Source of the DNA: a virus | Virus record (IMG/VR): IMGVR_UViG_3300022745_000017 | Location: 62,001 to 126,000 of that record | DNA length: 64,000 nt | Direction: 5' to 3' (one strand) | Part shown: piece by piece, positions 25,212 through 35,024 of the stretch | How the letters are laid out: each line of letters starts with the position of its first letter | Position numbering within the stretch: position 1 is the first letter of the stretch | Notes under the pieces: generated by a model | Database searches by the model: none | The model's input: the letters and a program-made list of their open reading frames with translations, nothing else | Told to the model about the DNA's origin: nothing | Translations under genes and position numbers: made by a program

Positions 25212-26720
25212 ATGGCCTACAAGCTTGTGCAAGAAACGTCCAATCCTGTTACTGTCACGATGCTGAACATCGTGGAAACGAGCATCTCTTTGAATCGCTC
25301 ATTTGAAGAAGCCGAGGAAATGCTCGATAACATCTGTACTGTCCAAGATCTGAAAGACGATCTCGAACCCATCACCGATGGTAAAGAGATCGCTGCTCTG
25401 GGGGCAGTCATCGAGCACTTTGTCACTAAGTTACATGCTTCTGTTCAAGTACCCACCTATGAGAGCTACATGGGTAATAAGTCTCAACTAGCTTTGAAGT
25501 ACACCAAAGAAGGCGTAGGTAGTGCATTGAAAGCTGGTTGGGATTGGTTGATCGAGCTGATCAAGACCATCGTCGAGAAGATCGGTAACTTCTTCAAGTC
25601 AGTGTGGGCGTGGTTGTTTGGTAAGGATAGTAGCTCTATATCTTCGTCTTCAACTGAGGTCAAGAAGGCTGAAGTGGCAGTGCAACAGGTCATCAAAGAA
25701 AATGTCAGTAAGCCATCGGCTGCTAAACCTGCTGAAGTCATCAAAACTGTCGAACAGATCAGCAAAGCCGGTACAGAACCACCGGTAAATGGAAAGCCAA
25801 AGATAGACATCGCCGAATTGCAAAAACGGCTTGAAGAGACAAAGAAGGGAGAGGAAGACGCTGCCAAGGCCGTAGCTGAAGTTGAAGCTGCTCACAAGCA
25901 AAGCTACTTATCTGGCTTCCAGAAGGCTATTAACAACAACAACGAACTTTTTGCTGACTTTTATAGTAGTAACGCTCCGATAGATGAGAATGGTAATCCC
26001 TTATACAAAAAAATAGGGGTATCACAGCTTTCGGAGATGTATAAGAGTATTGAAGAGCTTATGGATAAAACTAAATTATTTGGTCACAATTACCTAGTAG
26101 AGTTAGGCAAAAACACGACCACCGCTCTAATCGAGTCCGATTTATTTAAGGCGTTTAAATCTGACGTTAATCAAGACGTAACTACTAAAGACGAGTACGA
26201 AAAACTCATCGATCAAATAGCCTCTAAGTTTTTTATGGAGTTAGACATATTCGTAGGTTTCAAAGTAAACAAAAAGATGAAGTCACGGCCACTAGAAAAT
26301 GGTTCGAAAATTCCATCTGTAGAGAGCACTTATGTCGAGCCAAAAATACCTTACGTCGCTGTACTCGACCACGATAGCTTTAGTGCGGATAACTACTCAC
26401 ACGTAGAGACCCAGCGAGAAAAGCTTCGCTCTAAAATCGGCGTGTCTTTAAAAGATTTAAATGGTGTTAGTGATAAAATGCAAGCAGATGCTGATGCAAT
26501 TCTCACTAAGTTTAAAGATGAGCTGCCAAATAGACGATACAAGCAGGTCATCGAATTCTCCACCTATGTGGTTCAGGGGGCAATCCGAAACATCCTTAAA
26601 GTAATGCAAAATATTTTACAGGCGTTCCACAACCTGATGGACTTCGATAAGCGAATCACTGGCCATGGGGTCGCGCTGCGTAACTTACATATTAGTTTAG
26701 AAGAAGCTAAGAAGAGCTAA
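25212..26720 (+). CDS. Inner-head-type protein 3, mosaic
   Basis: 502 residues from ATG 25212. N-terminus MAYKLVQETS has the L-x-x-E signature, and the segment WDWLIELIKTIVEKIGNFFK at about residues 112-131 parallels the amphipathic segments of its paralogs. From about 25905 to 26560 base composition drops sharply (I count 17 G/C in bases 26041-26100) and AT-rich codons appear, while both ends look like the neighbours. This suggests that the C-terminal half came from another phage by recombination, or that the region is less constrained. There is no clear ribosome site beyond GCGAG. Confidence 0.65.
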   Translation: MAYKLVQETSNPVTVTMLNIVETSISLNRSFEEAEEMLDNICTVQDLKDDLEPITDGKEIAALGAVIEHFVTKLHASVQVPTYESYMGNKSQLALKYTKEGVGSALKAGWDWLIELIKTIVEKIGNFFKSVWAWLFGKDSSSISSSSTEVKKAEVAVQQVIKENVSKPSAAKPAEVIKTVEQISKAGTEPPVNGKPKIDIAELQKRLEETKKGEEDAAKAVAEVEAAHKQSYLSGFQKAINNNNELFADFYSSNAPIDENGNPLYKKIGVSQLSEMYKSIEELMDKTKLFGHNYLVELGKNTTTALIESDLFKAFKSDVNQDVTTKDEYEKLIDQIASKFFMELDIFVGFKVNKKMKSRPLENGSKIPSVESTYVEPKIPYVAVLDHDSFSADNYSHVETQREKLRSKIGVSLKDLNGVSDKMQADADAILTKFKDELPNRRYKQVIEFSTYVVQGAIRNILKVMQNILQAFHNLMDFDKRITGHGVALRNLHISLEEAKKS

Positions 26721-26741
26721 TCATTTACAAGGACAAGTGAC

Positions 26742-28046
26742 ATGCCAACACTCATTGAACTAGCCGGAAGCGACTTCGATTCGCCTAACGGTAAAGCCAG
26801 CCTCTACACCGAACCTGAAAATATCGGTGAAGTCCCTATCAACCTGGTAGACCCAGAAGCACAGAGCATCTTCGACTCAGAATCTGAGCGGGTTGAGGAA
26901 GTGGTCGATGCAACTGGGGCTCTAATCGATGCTTCTGGCGACATCCAGAAAATGAACCCAGCTGACACTGGTGCATCAGCTTACAACGCCTTGCGAGCTG
27001 TGACAGAAAAGCTGATGCGCACCATCGATCCGCAGAAAGCTTACTTCCCTGTCATGGAGCAGTATGCAGGACTGGCCAATAAGCGACAAGTCTTACAGCG
27101 GTCGTTTGAAGCCATGTCGGATCTGATCATCGCCGGTGTTCGCCACATCGTTGAGTGGATCAAGAAGGTGGGTATCTGGGTGCGTAACCTTTTCCAAAAG
27201 GCTCGCACCTCTTCCGAGGGCATCGCCACGCGTGCTAAGCGCATTCAAGACGATGCCAAGGATGCCATCATCAAGAAGCTCCCCAAAGACGCTGCGGTGA
27301 CTTCAGATACCCTGCTGCGCTACTTCTCCGCTGACGGCACAGCCATCAAGAGCGATCACATCGCTGTGGAGTATAAGCGCTACACCTCAGAGATCGGCGG
27401 TACGTTTGGTGTGGATCTCGTCAAGCGTGCTGGTGACCAGGTCTTGGCTGTGATCCCAGAAGTCACCAAAGACACGGACAAAGCAGCAGTCCTTGGCAAG
27501 ATCGATCCCATCATCACAGATCTGCGCAATCAGTTGCTCAAGCACTTCAAAGAAGGTTTTGGTGACCAAAAGAGCGACGCCAACAATCACATCATCAGCT
27601 ACAAGCTGCCGTTTAACAATGAGTCGCTTGTTTGCACGATACAGATTGAAGACGGCAAACAAACCAGCATGAAAATGCTGGGGCAAGATGTCAAGACCAA
27701 AGGCCAAGTCAAAGACAAGAGTCTGGATGTGCTCTCTGCCAATGAGGTCGGTATGCTCGCTAAGCTAGTCGAGGAGCAAGCTACCTACGGCATCTATAAG
27801 CAGCATGACACCATCGTCGGTGAAGTCAACAAGATCGAGAATGCGATCAACAAGGCCACTAACGACTTGGTCAAGATGATCGAGGCTAAGCCGCAAGAAG
27901 CCAAGAAAGACATGTACAGCTTGGAGTTCTTGCGCTCGATCTTCACAGCCATGGCCAAGTATGTGGACTTGTTCTACAACTACGACGTGCGGGCTGCTGG
28001 GCGTATCCTAGACTACTGTGAAGCCAGTTTGTTGAAGTACGAATGA
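26742..28046 (+). CDS. Inner-head-type protein 4
   Basis: 434 residues, start after ACAAGGAC. It lacks the exact N-terminal signature (MPTLIELAGSD) but has the acidic N-terminal region, the amphipathic segment VEWIKKVGIWVRNLFQKA at about residues 138-155 and the C-terminal ILDYCEASLLKYE motif shared with the 23758 protein. It ends the inner-head cluster, followed by a 16-bp hairpin. Confidence 0.65.
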   Translation: MPTLIELAGSDFDSPNGKASLYTEPENIGEVPINLVDPEAQSIFDSESERVEEVVDATGALIDASGDIQKMNPADTGASAYNALRAVTEKLMRTIDPQKAYFPVMEQYAGLANKRQVLQRSFEAMSDLIIAGVRHIVEWIKKVGIWVRNLFQKARTSSEGIATRAKRIQDDAKDAIIKKLPKDAAVTSDTLLRYFSADGTAIKSDHIAVEYKRYTSEIGGTFGVDLVKRAGDQVLAVIPEVTKDTDKAAVLGKIDPIITDLRNQLLKHFKEGFGDQKSDANNHIISYKLPFNNESLVCTIQIEDGKQTSMKMLGQDVKTKGQVKDKSLDVLSANEVGMLAKLVEEQATYGIYKQHDTIVGEVNKIENAINKATNDLVKMIEAKPQEAKKDMYSLEFLRSIFTAMAKYVDLFYNYDVRAAGRILDYCEASLLKYE

Positions 28047-28050
28047 GCTG

Positions 28051-28088
28051 AGTAGGTAGGGATGGGGTAATTCCCATCCCTACCTACT
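28051..28088 (+). terminator. Perfect 16-bp hairpin
   Basis: Arms 28051-28066 and 28073-28088, loop GTAATT, five bases after the stop at 28046. It separates the inner-head cluster from the tail block. Confidence 0.65.
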
Positions 28089-28132
28089 GTTAGTAATTCA
28101 TCATGTGTTTAAGCCACTGCCTCGGTGCCATC

Positions 28133-29743
28133 ATGCCATCTGCTGTACTCCCTATTTCCAACATTCAAGACTCTATTGATCGCCCTGTCACTTTTGATGT
28201 GGTCAGGCAAGTCATGGATGTGACCCATATCTCTAGCAAGACTCCAATTCGTTTTCTAGGCGATGAAGCCAAGGCCGCTCAAATGGGTAGTCTCATTACC
28301 AAAGACTACATGAAAGAAAACATTTGGCCCAGTGATGAGTTTGTAACGATCGAGATTGAAGCTGAGCTCGATAAAGACTACGCTGGTCGTATCAGTGGGC
28401 TCTACGTGAATAGTGCGCTCACGTTCTGTGACGATCAAATTGGACTCGTTGTCAAACCGATCTACGCTATGGAGAGTATCACGATCAACTTCAAATACTC
28501 TGCCAAAGACAGGGCTAGTGCCAAGGCTTGGCATCAGCGCATGGCTTCGATGGTAGGCAATCAAGCGCTGGTGCGCTACCACGATATCACCTACCATTAC
28601 GAGTTTCCTGAACAAATCCTCCAACTCGTTCACCACTGCTGGGAGTTGAGGGAAAACCAAGGTGGCTGGGGCGATACGTTTGAAGATTACGTGAAAGCTC
28701 ACTTGTCTCGCTCTGCTACATGTATTACAGATAGCTCGGGCAAGAACGCAACCATGGTGATTGCTGAACGCCAGACACGGGTACAAGGCTGGTTTGAGTT
28801 TGATGTGTTTCCAGATAAGCCTTCTAAGGCTGGAGATACAGAAGTATTTGACACGTCATTTACTTACAAGTTCATGTTTGAAAAGCCCATCGATTACCAG
28901 GTCTTTTATCCGAACGTCGTACACAACCAACTCGTCAACCCCGAGTACCGGTACACGCCGATTCGCGCTCCAGAAGTCAGGCATAAAGCCAGCGGATTTG
29001 AAACGCAAGCACTCATGTACTTTGAAAACGATCAACGTGCAAAGTCCATGCAAATATCTCCAAGTGTGACGATCCCGTGGTTTGATGAGTTTAGTCCTAT
29101 CTACGTGCTACCGTCGAGTGTCAAGGTATTTTCAATGTTAGTTGGGATTACACCCACTGACCTGCGCAGCTTGGTCAACATCAAAACAGACATTGTAGAC
29201 TGGGAGCTACGTCCAGAGGTACTGGATTATCTCTTGGGGGCTGAGCGCAATCACGTTTGCTCACCGTTTCAATCTATCTTCAATCTGAGTCTGTATGAAG
29301 GCAATGACTTCAAACCAGGCCAAGCTCTGGAGTTACTGCCCAATGGACAAATCAGGAGCTTAACTGATTTGAATATTCGCAAGACTTATCACATTCGCTT
29401 GAGCCTCATCACTAACTTACAACTGGTCGCTACAGCTGCCTTTAGTCGCATCAAGAGTCAACCCGTCGTTCGTGATCAATTGATAGCAGCCATTAGTCAC
29501 GCGCTTGCGAACTGCTCCGGTGATGCCGATATCGTTAAGAGTAAGCTCGACTACAGGGATTTGATTCGCTTAGGTGTTGATCCTACTACTGCTTACAGCT
29601 TGGTAACAGGTGGGAAAACCCGCACCGAAGGGCGATGGAGAGATGTCTCTGATGAAGCTATCGATCCGGTGTTTGCTGCGACTTACTGCAACTGGTTGCC
29701 ATCCTTGACTGCAACCCTCATGACCCAAATTCATAAAGGATAA
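28133..29743 (+). CDS. Tail/baseplate structural protein
   Basis: 536 residues from ATG 28133 (an in-frame ATG at 28103 is an alternative; neither has a strong ribosome site). Mixed alpha/beta with beta-rich central part and repeated aromatic turns, typical of a virion protein. First of four closely spaced genes (28133-33069) with gaps of six bases or overlaps, ending in a hub-like protein. I cannot name the component. Confidence 0.65.
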   Translation: MPSAVLPISNIQDSIDRPVTFDVVRQVMDVTHISSKTPIRFLGDEAKAAQMGSLITKDYMKENIWPSDEFVTIEIEAELDKDYAGRISGLYVNSALTFCDDQIGLVVKPIYAMESITINFKYSAKDRASAKAWHQRMASMVGNQALVRYHDITYHYEFPEQILQLVHHCWELRENQGGWGDTFEDYVKAHLSRSATCITDSSGKNATMVIAERQTRVQGWFEFDVFPDKPSKAGDTEVFDTSFTYKFMFEKPIDYQVFYPNVVHNQLVNPEYRYTPIRAPEVRHKASGFETQALMYFENDQRAKSMQISPSVTIPWFDEFSPIYVLPSSVKVFSMLVGITPTDLRSLVNIKTDIVDWELRPEVLDYLLGAERNHVCSPFQSIFNLSLYEGNDFKPGQALELLPNGQIRSLTDLNIRKTYHIRLSLITNLQLVATAAFSRIKSQPVVRDQLIAAISHALANCSGDADIVKSKLDYRDLIRLGVDPTTAYSLVTGGKTRTEGRWRDVSDEAIDPVFAATYCNWLPSLTATLMTQIHKG

Positions 29744-29748
29744 TCATC

Positions 29749-31137
29749 ATGCCATTACTCGACGGAAGAACACCTCCTACCTCCTTGCTGACGCCCAGTA
29801 GTGCTTCTCAGGTGGCGTTAGATGTCAACCCAATCGCTGTCGAATCTTCTCTAGCTAAATCGACTTATGTCGACACTCGCTGGATCAGCCGGTCTGACTT
29901 AGGGAGTTTCTCCGAGGGCGCTACATGGGTCGTTGACAAGTACTTCTCCCAAGTACTCAATACCGACTCTCAGCTCTCAGGTCAACAGCTCGGGCGTGAC
30001 GCGGCTTATCAGTCGTATCGCTGTATCGAGAAACTGCCGTTTAAGGTGACATCCGCACTATCGGAGAGTCAAGACGAGCAAACCAAAGCCATGCAAGTCG
30101 GTGGCACCTCAGTCATCCCGCAAGGTGTCGTTCCTAATGAGGGGGACATGTTTGTCTCCGATATCGGTGAAGGCCGGCTGGGTGTATTCAAAGTCACCTC
30201 GACGGTGCGTAAGTCACACTTTAAATCCAGTGTGTATGAAGTCAACTATGTCTTGATCACTGACAATGCTGTCAACCTGGAAGACTTGCTGCAAAAGACA
30301 ATCGCCACATTTGTCTACCAAGCTGATTTGCAAAAGTACGGACTTGATCCACTGATCTTGCCTAGTACAGCTGCCAACAAGGAGAAGGTGGAAAAGCTGT
30401 TTCCAGTGATCATGGCCAGCTATCTGCGTCAGTTCTTGAGTGAAGAGCGGCGCTGCTTTCTCGTACCAGGACAGCCTTACCAGACTTACGAGATTTTCCT
30501 CACGCACTACTTCCTGCAAACCTTTAACCAGATGGATCACCGCGCTATCAGTGAGATCATCTACCTAAGGCCAGGTCACCGACAGGAGTACGACACGCCC
30601 TCTGTTTGGGATGCTATCCTTAAGCGCGATGCGGTCATTTTAGGTGAGTGCTTTACCAAAATATCTGCTATCGCTGTAGACTATTTCAGTAAAGACCCTC
30701 TACAGTCTTCGATTCGCTACTGTGGTGTAGGCAGATGTGTATACCCTCAAGACGCTGCTTCACGCACTGACACCGTGCTAGAGCACTGGGATGGCCAAAC
30801 ACTGAGCATGCTCATGACACACCCAGAGTTGGTGACAGGTGAAGTCAATGACGTGATCCCTCCAGCTAACCTACAAGTTCTTGCTGGGTCAAGTCGCGTG
30901 CCTCTTAACCGAGCTTGTTTGGAAGACTACTACGTCTTGTCCAGTGAGTTCTACAGCGGTGAGCCTACGACAGCGTTTGAGCAAATGGTCAAAGACTATA
31001 TTGACAACGAGCCTGTAGACATCGCACAGATTTTAGACGCTGGGCAGTCGTTTAAGAAGTGGGGGATTTTCGAGCGGTTTTACTACGGCCCTATCATCCT
31101 AACACTGATGAAGTCAGCTATTTACGGAGCACTGTAA
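29749..31137 (+). CDS. Tail/baseplate structural protein
   Basis: 462 residues, start after AAGGATAATC, five bases behind the previous stop. Contains a beta-rich part near residues 120-165 (GDMFVSDIGEGRLGVFKVTS) and a helical C-terminus. Its TAA overlaps the next ATG. Part of the same tail operon; specific role unknown. Confidence 0.65.
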   Translation: MPLLDGRTPPTSLLTPSSASQVALDVNPIAVESSLAKSTYVDTRWISRSDLGSFSEGATWVVDKYFSQVLNTDSQLSGQQLGRDAAYQSYRCIEKLPFKVTSALSESQDEQTKAMQVGGTSVIPQGVVPNEGDMFVSDIGEGRLGVFKVTSTVRKSHFKSSVYEVNYVLITDNAVNLEDLLQKTIATFVYQADLQKYGLDPLILPSTAANKEKVEKLFPVIMASYLRQFLSEERRCFLVPGQPYQTYEIFLTHYFLQTFNQMDHRAISEIIYLRPGHRQEYDTPSVWDAILKRDAVILGECFTKISAIAVDYFSKDPLQSSIRYCGVGRCVYPQDAASRTDTVLEHWDGQTLSMLMTHPELVTGEVNDVIPPANLQVLAGSSRVPLNRACLEDYYVLSSEFYSGEPTTAFEQMVKDYIDNEPVDIAQILDAGQSFKKWGIFERFYYGPIILTLMKSAIYGAL

Positions 31138-31733
31138 TGAAGCCAATGCGAGCAGATGATGACCCAATCGAGTATTGGGGCCGTAAAGTTTTTCATGCAA
31201 TCTTCCGGGTGAAGCTGCATCAGCGAGACATGTACAGCCGCGAAGAGATCTCTACCATGGGGCTGCCTACTCGCGGGGACCGGGAACTCGATGAAGATAC
31301 CATGGCAGCTCTCGTACATGTGCAAATCACCATCAATGAAATGCTCATGCGCTTTAACGAGGGTCAGCGGGTCTACATTGTCAACCCTGCGGATACGGAG
31401 TTGATTTACAAGATCTGCATCAACTACATCAGTGCGTGGCTCGATCATGAGCGAACGGAGCTAAACCGCAGGCCTGTGCCTGCGGAAGACCTGATGAGCT
31501 TAGACAGGTTTGCGGCTTCGCTATACCCTCACGCCAAGCCCTACATGGAAGTCAAGACGGGTAGTAACTTGGCAGACCGACTGCGTGGGCAGAGCATCGA
31601 AGCGTACCGAGTAGGACCTAAGAAGAAGCTAGCACGCCGCGAGCTCCCCGACGATCACACCAGTCAAGCTGAAGAGTTGGCTAAGACCTTAATGCGCGCA
31701 GGAACGATTGGAAGGTTTGATCATGGAGTTTAA
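31137..31733 (+). CDS. Small tail-block protein
   Basis: 198 residues from ATG 31137, overlapping the TAA of the previous gene by one base; longer in-frame starts lie inside that gene. Mostly helical, basic C-terminus. It overlaps the next gene by eleven bases. Size and position recall small baseplate adaptor proteins, but this is inference. Confidence 0.65.
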   Translation: MKPMRADDDPIEYWGRKVFHAIFRVKLHQRDMYSREEISTMGLPTRGDRELDEDTMAALVHVQITINEMLMRFNEGQRVYIVNPADTELIYKICINYISAWLDHERTELNRRPVPAEDLMSLDRFAASLYPHAKPYMEVKTGSNLADRLRGQSIEAYRVGPKKKLARRELPDDHTSQAEELAKTLMRAGTIGRFDHGV

Positions 31734-33069
31734 CGAAACGACGCTTTACTTGGATGCCATGCGTGTGATCTCTAACACCGCTACGGCACCCAACGTCAAG
31801 GTAGACTACATTCTTGTCACACCGATTGAAGAGATTGAGCCGCTCTACCAAACGAATAAAATCGTCAGACGTGACTATGTCGATGGCTACGCCGATGAAA
31901 CCAGTGTAACGCTGGCGTTTGGGGCAGGTACTTACGCTAAACGCATTTTAGCCAATCGCACCAACCTGAGAATGCGTGTGAAGAAAGTGTTTACCAAAAC
32001 ACTAACTCGCACCACGGATGATACTGCCGATACACAGGCCATGGAGTTTACAGCCATTCTAGCAGATGAGGGACAAAACCCTACCGTAGGGCAGGGCCGA
32101 GAATCTGACGACGAAGACGCTTTGAACAACACACAAATCGTTGAGGTTATGTTTCAGTTGATCGACCCTGCGATTGAGCGGCTGAAAGCTACCTATGTCG
32201 GAGGCGTGCCTAGGCAAAGCACACCTGAGCAAATCCTACAGATGTACGTGGTCAAAACAGTGGAGTCTCTAAAGGCCGATGATAAGATTCTCATTGACAG
32301 GGTGCAAACCGATACACCCAACAACAAGTCTAAAATCGAGCAGCTCACCATCCCGCAGAAACTACCAGTCTACGAGATCCCTCGGTTTTTACAGTCTCGC
32401 TGCGGCGTCTATAGTGCTGGGCTTGGTACATTCATTCAAAACCAAGTCTGGTACACCTATCCACTTTTTGATACCACCAGGTTCAATGAGCGGGCACAGA
32501 GACTAACCGTATTGGTCTTGCCTAAGAACAAGTTCTCCAGTATCGAGGTCACGTATGAAATCCCTTCTGAGAATAGTCTGACAATTGTCACCACCAGTGA
32601 AACAGCATTCAGAGATGATGCTGGTACACAGGCACTCAATCACGGTAACGGAGTGCGGTTTGCTGACTTAGAAGCTCAAGATGACTTGATTGTCACTAAG
32701 GGCAATAAGACAACGATTGACAAGTCTAAAGTCAGTAATGCGTTCGTAGCGACAAAGCGGGAGAATGGCGTTAACTACGCTCCGGCTGCGGCAGTCAGTG
32801 CGACAGCTAATCCTTACCAGATTTACTCCCAGCTCTCGGCTCGCACAGGTGCTTTGTTTAAGTTCATTTGGGAAAACTCCCAAGGTGATCTGCTTTTACC
32901 TGGCATGGCTGCAAAGGTGATTTACTTTGATGAGAAAGACATTCAGACGCTAGATGGTGTGGTGGTAGGTGTAACTCACGTTAGCACAAACCTAGGGGGT
33001 GTGAATAGCAGTGGTACATCTGTCAATAGTTTTGTGAACTTGTTTGTTAGGCCCTCTGAGGCGGCATAG
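31723..33069 (+). CDS. Baseplate hub-like protein
   Basis: 448 residues from ATG 31723, after GGAAGG. The C-terminal part (LLLPGMAAKVIYF, DGVVVGVTHVST, about residues 390-425) looks like the PGM...G.V..V.H phrase found near the end of gpD/gp27-type tail hub proteins. The N-terminal half is beta-rich (DETSVTLAFGAGTYAKRIL). It is last in the tail operon, with an 18-bp terminator following. Assignment as hub is a moderate by-eye inference. Confidence 0.6.
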   Translation: MEFNETTLYLDAMRVISNTATAPNVKVDYILVTPIEEIEPLYQTNKIVRRDYVDGYADETSVTLAFGAGTYAKRILANRTNLRMRVKKVFTKTLTRTTDDTADTQAMEFTAILADEGQNPTVGQGRESDDEDALNNTQIVEVMFQLIDPAIERLKATYVGGVPRQSTPEQILQMYVVKTVESLKADDKILIDRVQTDTPNNKSKIEQLTIPQKLPVYEIPRFLQSRCGVYSAGLGTFIQNQVWYTYPLFDTTRFNERAQRLTVLVLPKNKFSSIEVTYEIPSENSLTIVTTSETAFRDDAGTQALNHGNGVRFADLEAQDDLIVTKGNKTTIDKSKVSNAFVATKRENGVNYAPAAAVSATANPYQIYSQLSARTGALFKFIWENSQGDLLLPGMAAKVIYFDEKDIQTLDGVVVGVTHVSTNLGGVNSSGTSVNSFVNLFVRPSEAA

Positions 33070-33109
33070 CTCTCACTGGTACATGGCGTAAGCCATGTAC
33101 CAGTGAGAG
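33070..33109. terminator. 18-bp hairpin with GUAA loop, convergent genes
   Basis: Arms 33070-33087 and 33092-33109 with tetraloop GTAA closed by GGC/GCC, exactly as at 13476. It lies between the tail operon and the converging 33131 gene. Confidence 0.75.
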
Positions 33110-33130
33110 TGCGTTGTGCCTGCTATTCGG

Positions 33131-34057
33131 TCACAGGGCTGTATTGAACCCGAACTTCAGCAGTATGGACTCTACAGCAATAGCTGCTTGAAACATTTGT
33201 TGCTTCTCCACATCAAGATCACGATCAGGTAGAGGTGATAGCTGATCGATGCGTCCACGCACTTCAATCAGAGTTTTGGTGAGAAACACATTCAGCTCTC
33301 TCAGGAGCATGACTTTTTCTCGTCCCTTTACTGCCTGAGTGATAACGTCTTGGGCTTGCTCGGGGGAGGTGGCTTCGGCCACGACGACAGTGCGCTCTTT
33401 GTTTTGACGCGGGCAGTCGTGGCAGCCTTGCTCTGGCTGAATCCGCTGGATTTGGATCGTCTTGGTGTCGGGGTCTTGTGAAACTGTAGCGGTAAAGCCA
33501 GCTGAAATGACTTTCGGACCACGATCCGCGTTGGTCTCAGAATTGACGAGGAAGTCCATCGGATGCGGTTGTCCTTCTCCACGCTCAACCAGACTCTCGA
33601 CATAGTAACCAGTGCGGCGCTCACCATTGCCGTAATTACTGGCGGCGTTGTGTTCACCTTGTGCCTCCATGATGGAATCCATCAACAACCGTGCTCGTGC
33701 CCAGATCGACTTGTTTTGCAGAGAGTCAGGACAAATCCCTAAGATGTTCAGAATCTCACTAGCTCGGTCAGCTAGCGTATTGAGTTTTTCTGGGCTGAGC
33801 ACCTGTCGGACTTCGGTAGCTGGCATCTCCACCATCTTGGCCTTTTGCTTGTCGAAATCGCTCAGTCGTTGGCCCAAAACCGAGCTGAGCTTTTGCATGG
33901 CTTCCAGTTGAGCTTTCATCAGTAGCAGCTGGGTGGCTGAAACCACATTGTTTTTGTTTTCCAAGAACGATGTCAGGCGAGCGATGTTCTTGTCGATGTA
34001 GTCTTTTTCATCTTGAACGCGTTTGGTGACATCTTGCAAAGAAGAAACTGAGCTCAT
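33131..34057 (-). CDS. Coiled-coil protein of unknown function
   Basis: 308 residues from ATG 34057, with AAGGAAG at good spacing; a longer frame to 34093 has no ribosome site. The first 100 residues are a likely coiled coil (VTKRVQDEKDYIDKNIARL, LEAMQKLSSVLGQRL). The middle has GCHDCPRQ, a lone Cys pair. The C-terminus is helical. It stands alone on the minus strand at the end of the structural block; virion or scaffold role possible. Confidence 0.7.
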   Translation of the reverse strand: MSSVSSLQDVTKRVQDEKDYIDKNIARLTSFLENKNNVVSATQLLLMKAQLEAMQKLSSVLGQRLSDFDKQKAKMVEMPATEVRQVLSPEKLNTLADRASEILNILGICPDSLQNKSIWARARLLMDSIMEAQGEHNAASNYGNGERRTGYYVESLVERGEGQPHPMDFLVNSETNADRGPKVISAGFTATVSQDPDTKTIQIQRIQPEQGCHDCPRQNKERTVVVAEATSPEQAQDVITQAVKGREKVMLLRELNVFLTKTLIEVRGRIDQLSPLPDRDLDVEKQQMFQAAIAVESILLKFGFNTAL

Positions 34058-34140
34058 GATAACTTCCTTTAAGGTAAGTGTGGTGGTAGACAAACTATAC
34101 TCAAGGTAGTTACTTTTTGATGAATCTAAAAATCTGTGTC

Positions 34141-34150
34141 CACATATTAC
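34141..34150 (+). promoter_or_regulatory. Early-promoter-like motif CACATATTAC
   Basis: CACATATTAC, the copy closest to the phiKZ early consensus TATATTAC (seven of eight bases), 40 bases before the thymidylate kinase ATG. Confidence 0.6.
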
Positions 34151-34189
34151 CTAACTGGTACAGTGGGTACTTTTATGAGGTAAATTCAA

Positions 34190-34939
34190 ATGGATGATCT
34201 GAAACAAGTCAACTCGTTGCGTGCTCCCTTTGTCGTCGTCGAAGGGCCTGATGGATGTGGCAAGTCCACAATCGTTAAGCAGCTCAAAGAGATGCTCTCA
34301 GAGATGTCTCTCGTGCGCGTGGATGGTACGTTACAGGCGTGTGATGTTTATACCACCCGGCAACCAGAAGGCGTCTACCGAGAGATTTTGCTCAAATCGT
34401 TTGCGCCGGACAGCACGGAGTCACCTGTGGATCAAGCGATGCTAGCGATCCTGTCTCGTCGCAAGAGCTACTTCGGTGATATTTTGCCTCGATTGGGGAA
34501 CAAACAAGTCGTTATCAGCGACCGCTGGGACATCTCGACGTTTGCGACCCAAGGGATCTACGGTGATCACGCACTTGATGTGGCCAAACTGGAAGCTGTC
34601 AGTGGTAAGCTGGTTCCTGATTACTACATCCATGTACGCGCGAAGTTTGAGACTTGCATGGAGCGTACACGCGGGCGTAGCGATAACAACGAATTCGAAG
34701 TGCATCACACCGATGAAGCCAAACTCAGAAAGCTCCACGAGGCTTATGACACACTGAGTACAGGCTACTACCAGTTTGCAGTGGACTGGATGCCCACGTA
34801 TATGTTTGGTAATGAAAACACAAGGCATCTGCTCGTGCGAAATGATCCATTGGTGGAGGGCAGGCCGCTAGATCGTGACTTGAAAACCATTGCTCGCTTG
34901 ATTTATAACAAGTGGCGCAATGCTGTTCAGGGTGGTTAA
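34190..34939 (+). CDS. tmk: Thymidylate kinase
   Basis: 249 residues; GAGG precedes the start. P-loop EGPDGCGKST (about residues 18-27), DR motif SDRWDISTFATQG near residue 107 (tryptophan instead of the usual tyrosine) and VPDYYIHVRA before the lid RTRGR fit TMPK: dTMP to dTDP with ATP, feeding phage DNA synthesis in the cytoplasm. It is somewhat longer than typical bacterial enzymes (about 210). phiKZ-like phages commonly carry one. It stands under a CACATATTAC motif and is followed by a hairpin and two degenerate relatives. Confidence 0.88.
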   Translation: MDDLKQVNSLRAPFVVVEGPDGCGKSTIVKQLKEMLSEMSLVRVDGTLQACDVYTTRQPEGVYREILLKSFAPDSTESPVDQAMLAILSRRKSYFGDILPRLGNKQVVISDRWDISTFATQGIYGDHALDVAKLEAVSGKLVPDYYIHVRAKFETCMERTRGRSDNNEFEVHHTDEAKLRKLHEAYDTLSTGYYQFAVDWMPTYMFGNENTRHLLVRNDPLVEGRPLDRDLKTIARLIYNKWRNAVQGG

Positions 34940-34957
34940 TCCACTCACTCGGCAAAC

Positions 34958-34990
34958 ATTCTGGATGTAGGGGATAAACCCATCCAGAAT
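34958..34990 (+). terminator. 10-bp hairpin
   Basis: Arms 34958-34967 and 34981-34990; the loop can add GGG/CCC pairing. ACCTTTT follows. Confidence 0.55.
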
Positions 34991-35024
34991 ACCTTTTAAA
35001 CGCGTTTATAGGACGATACAGACC

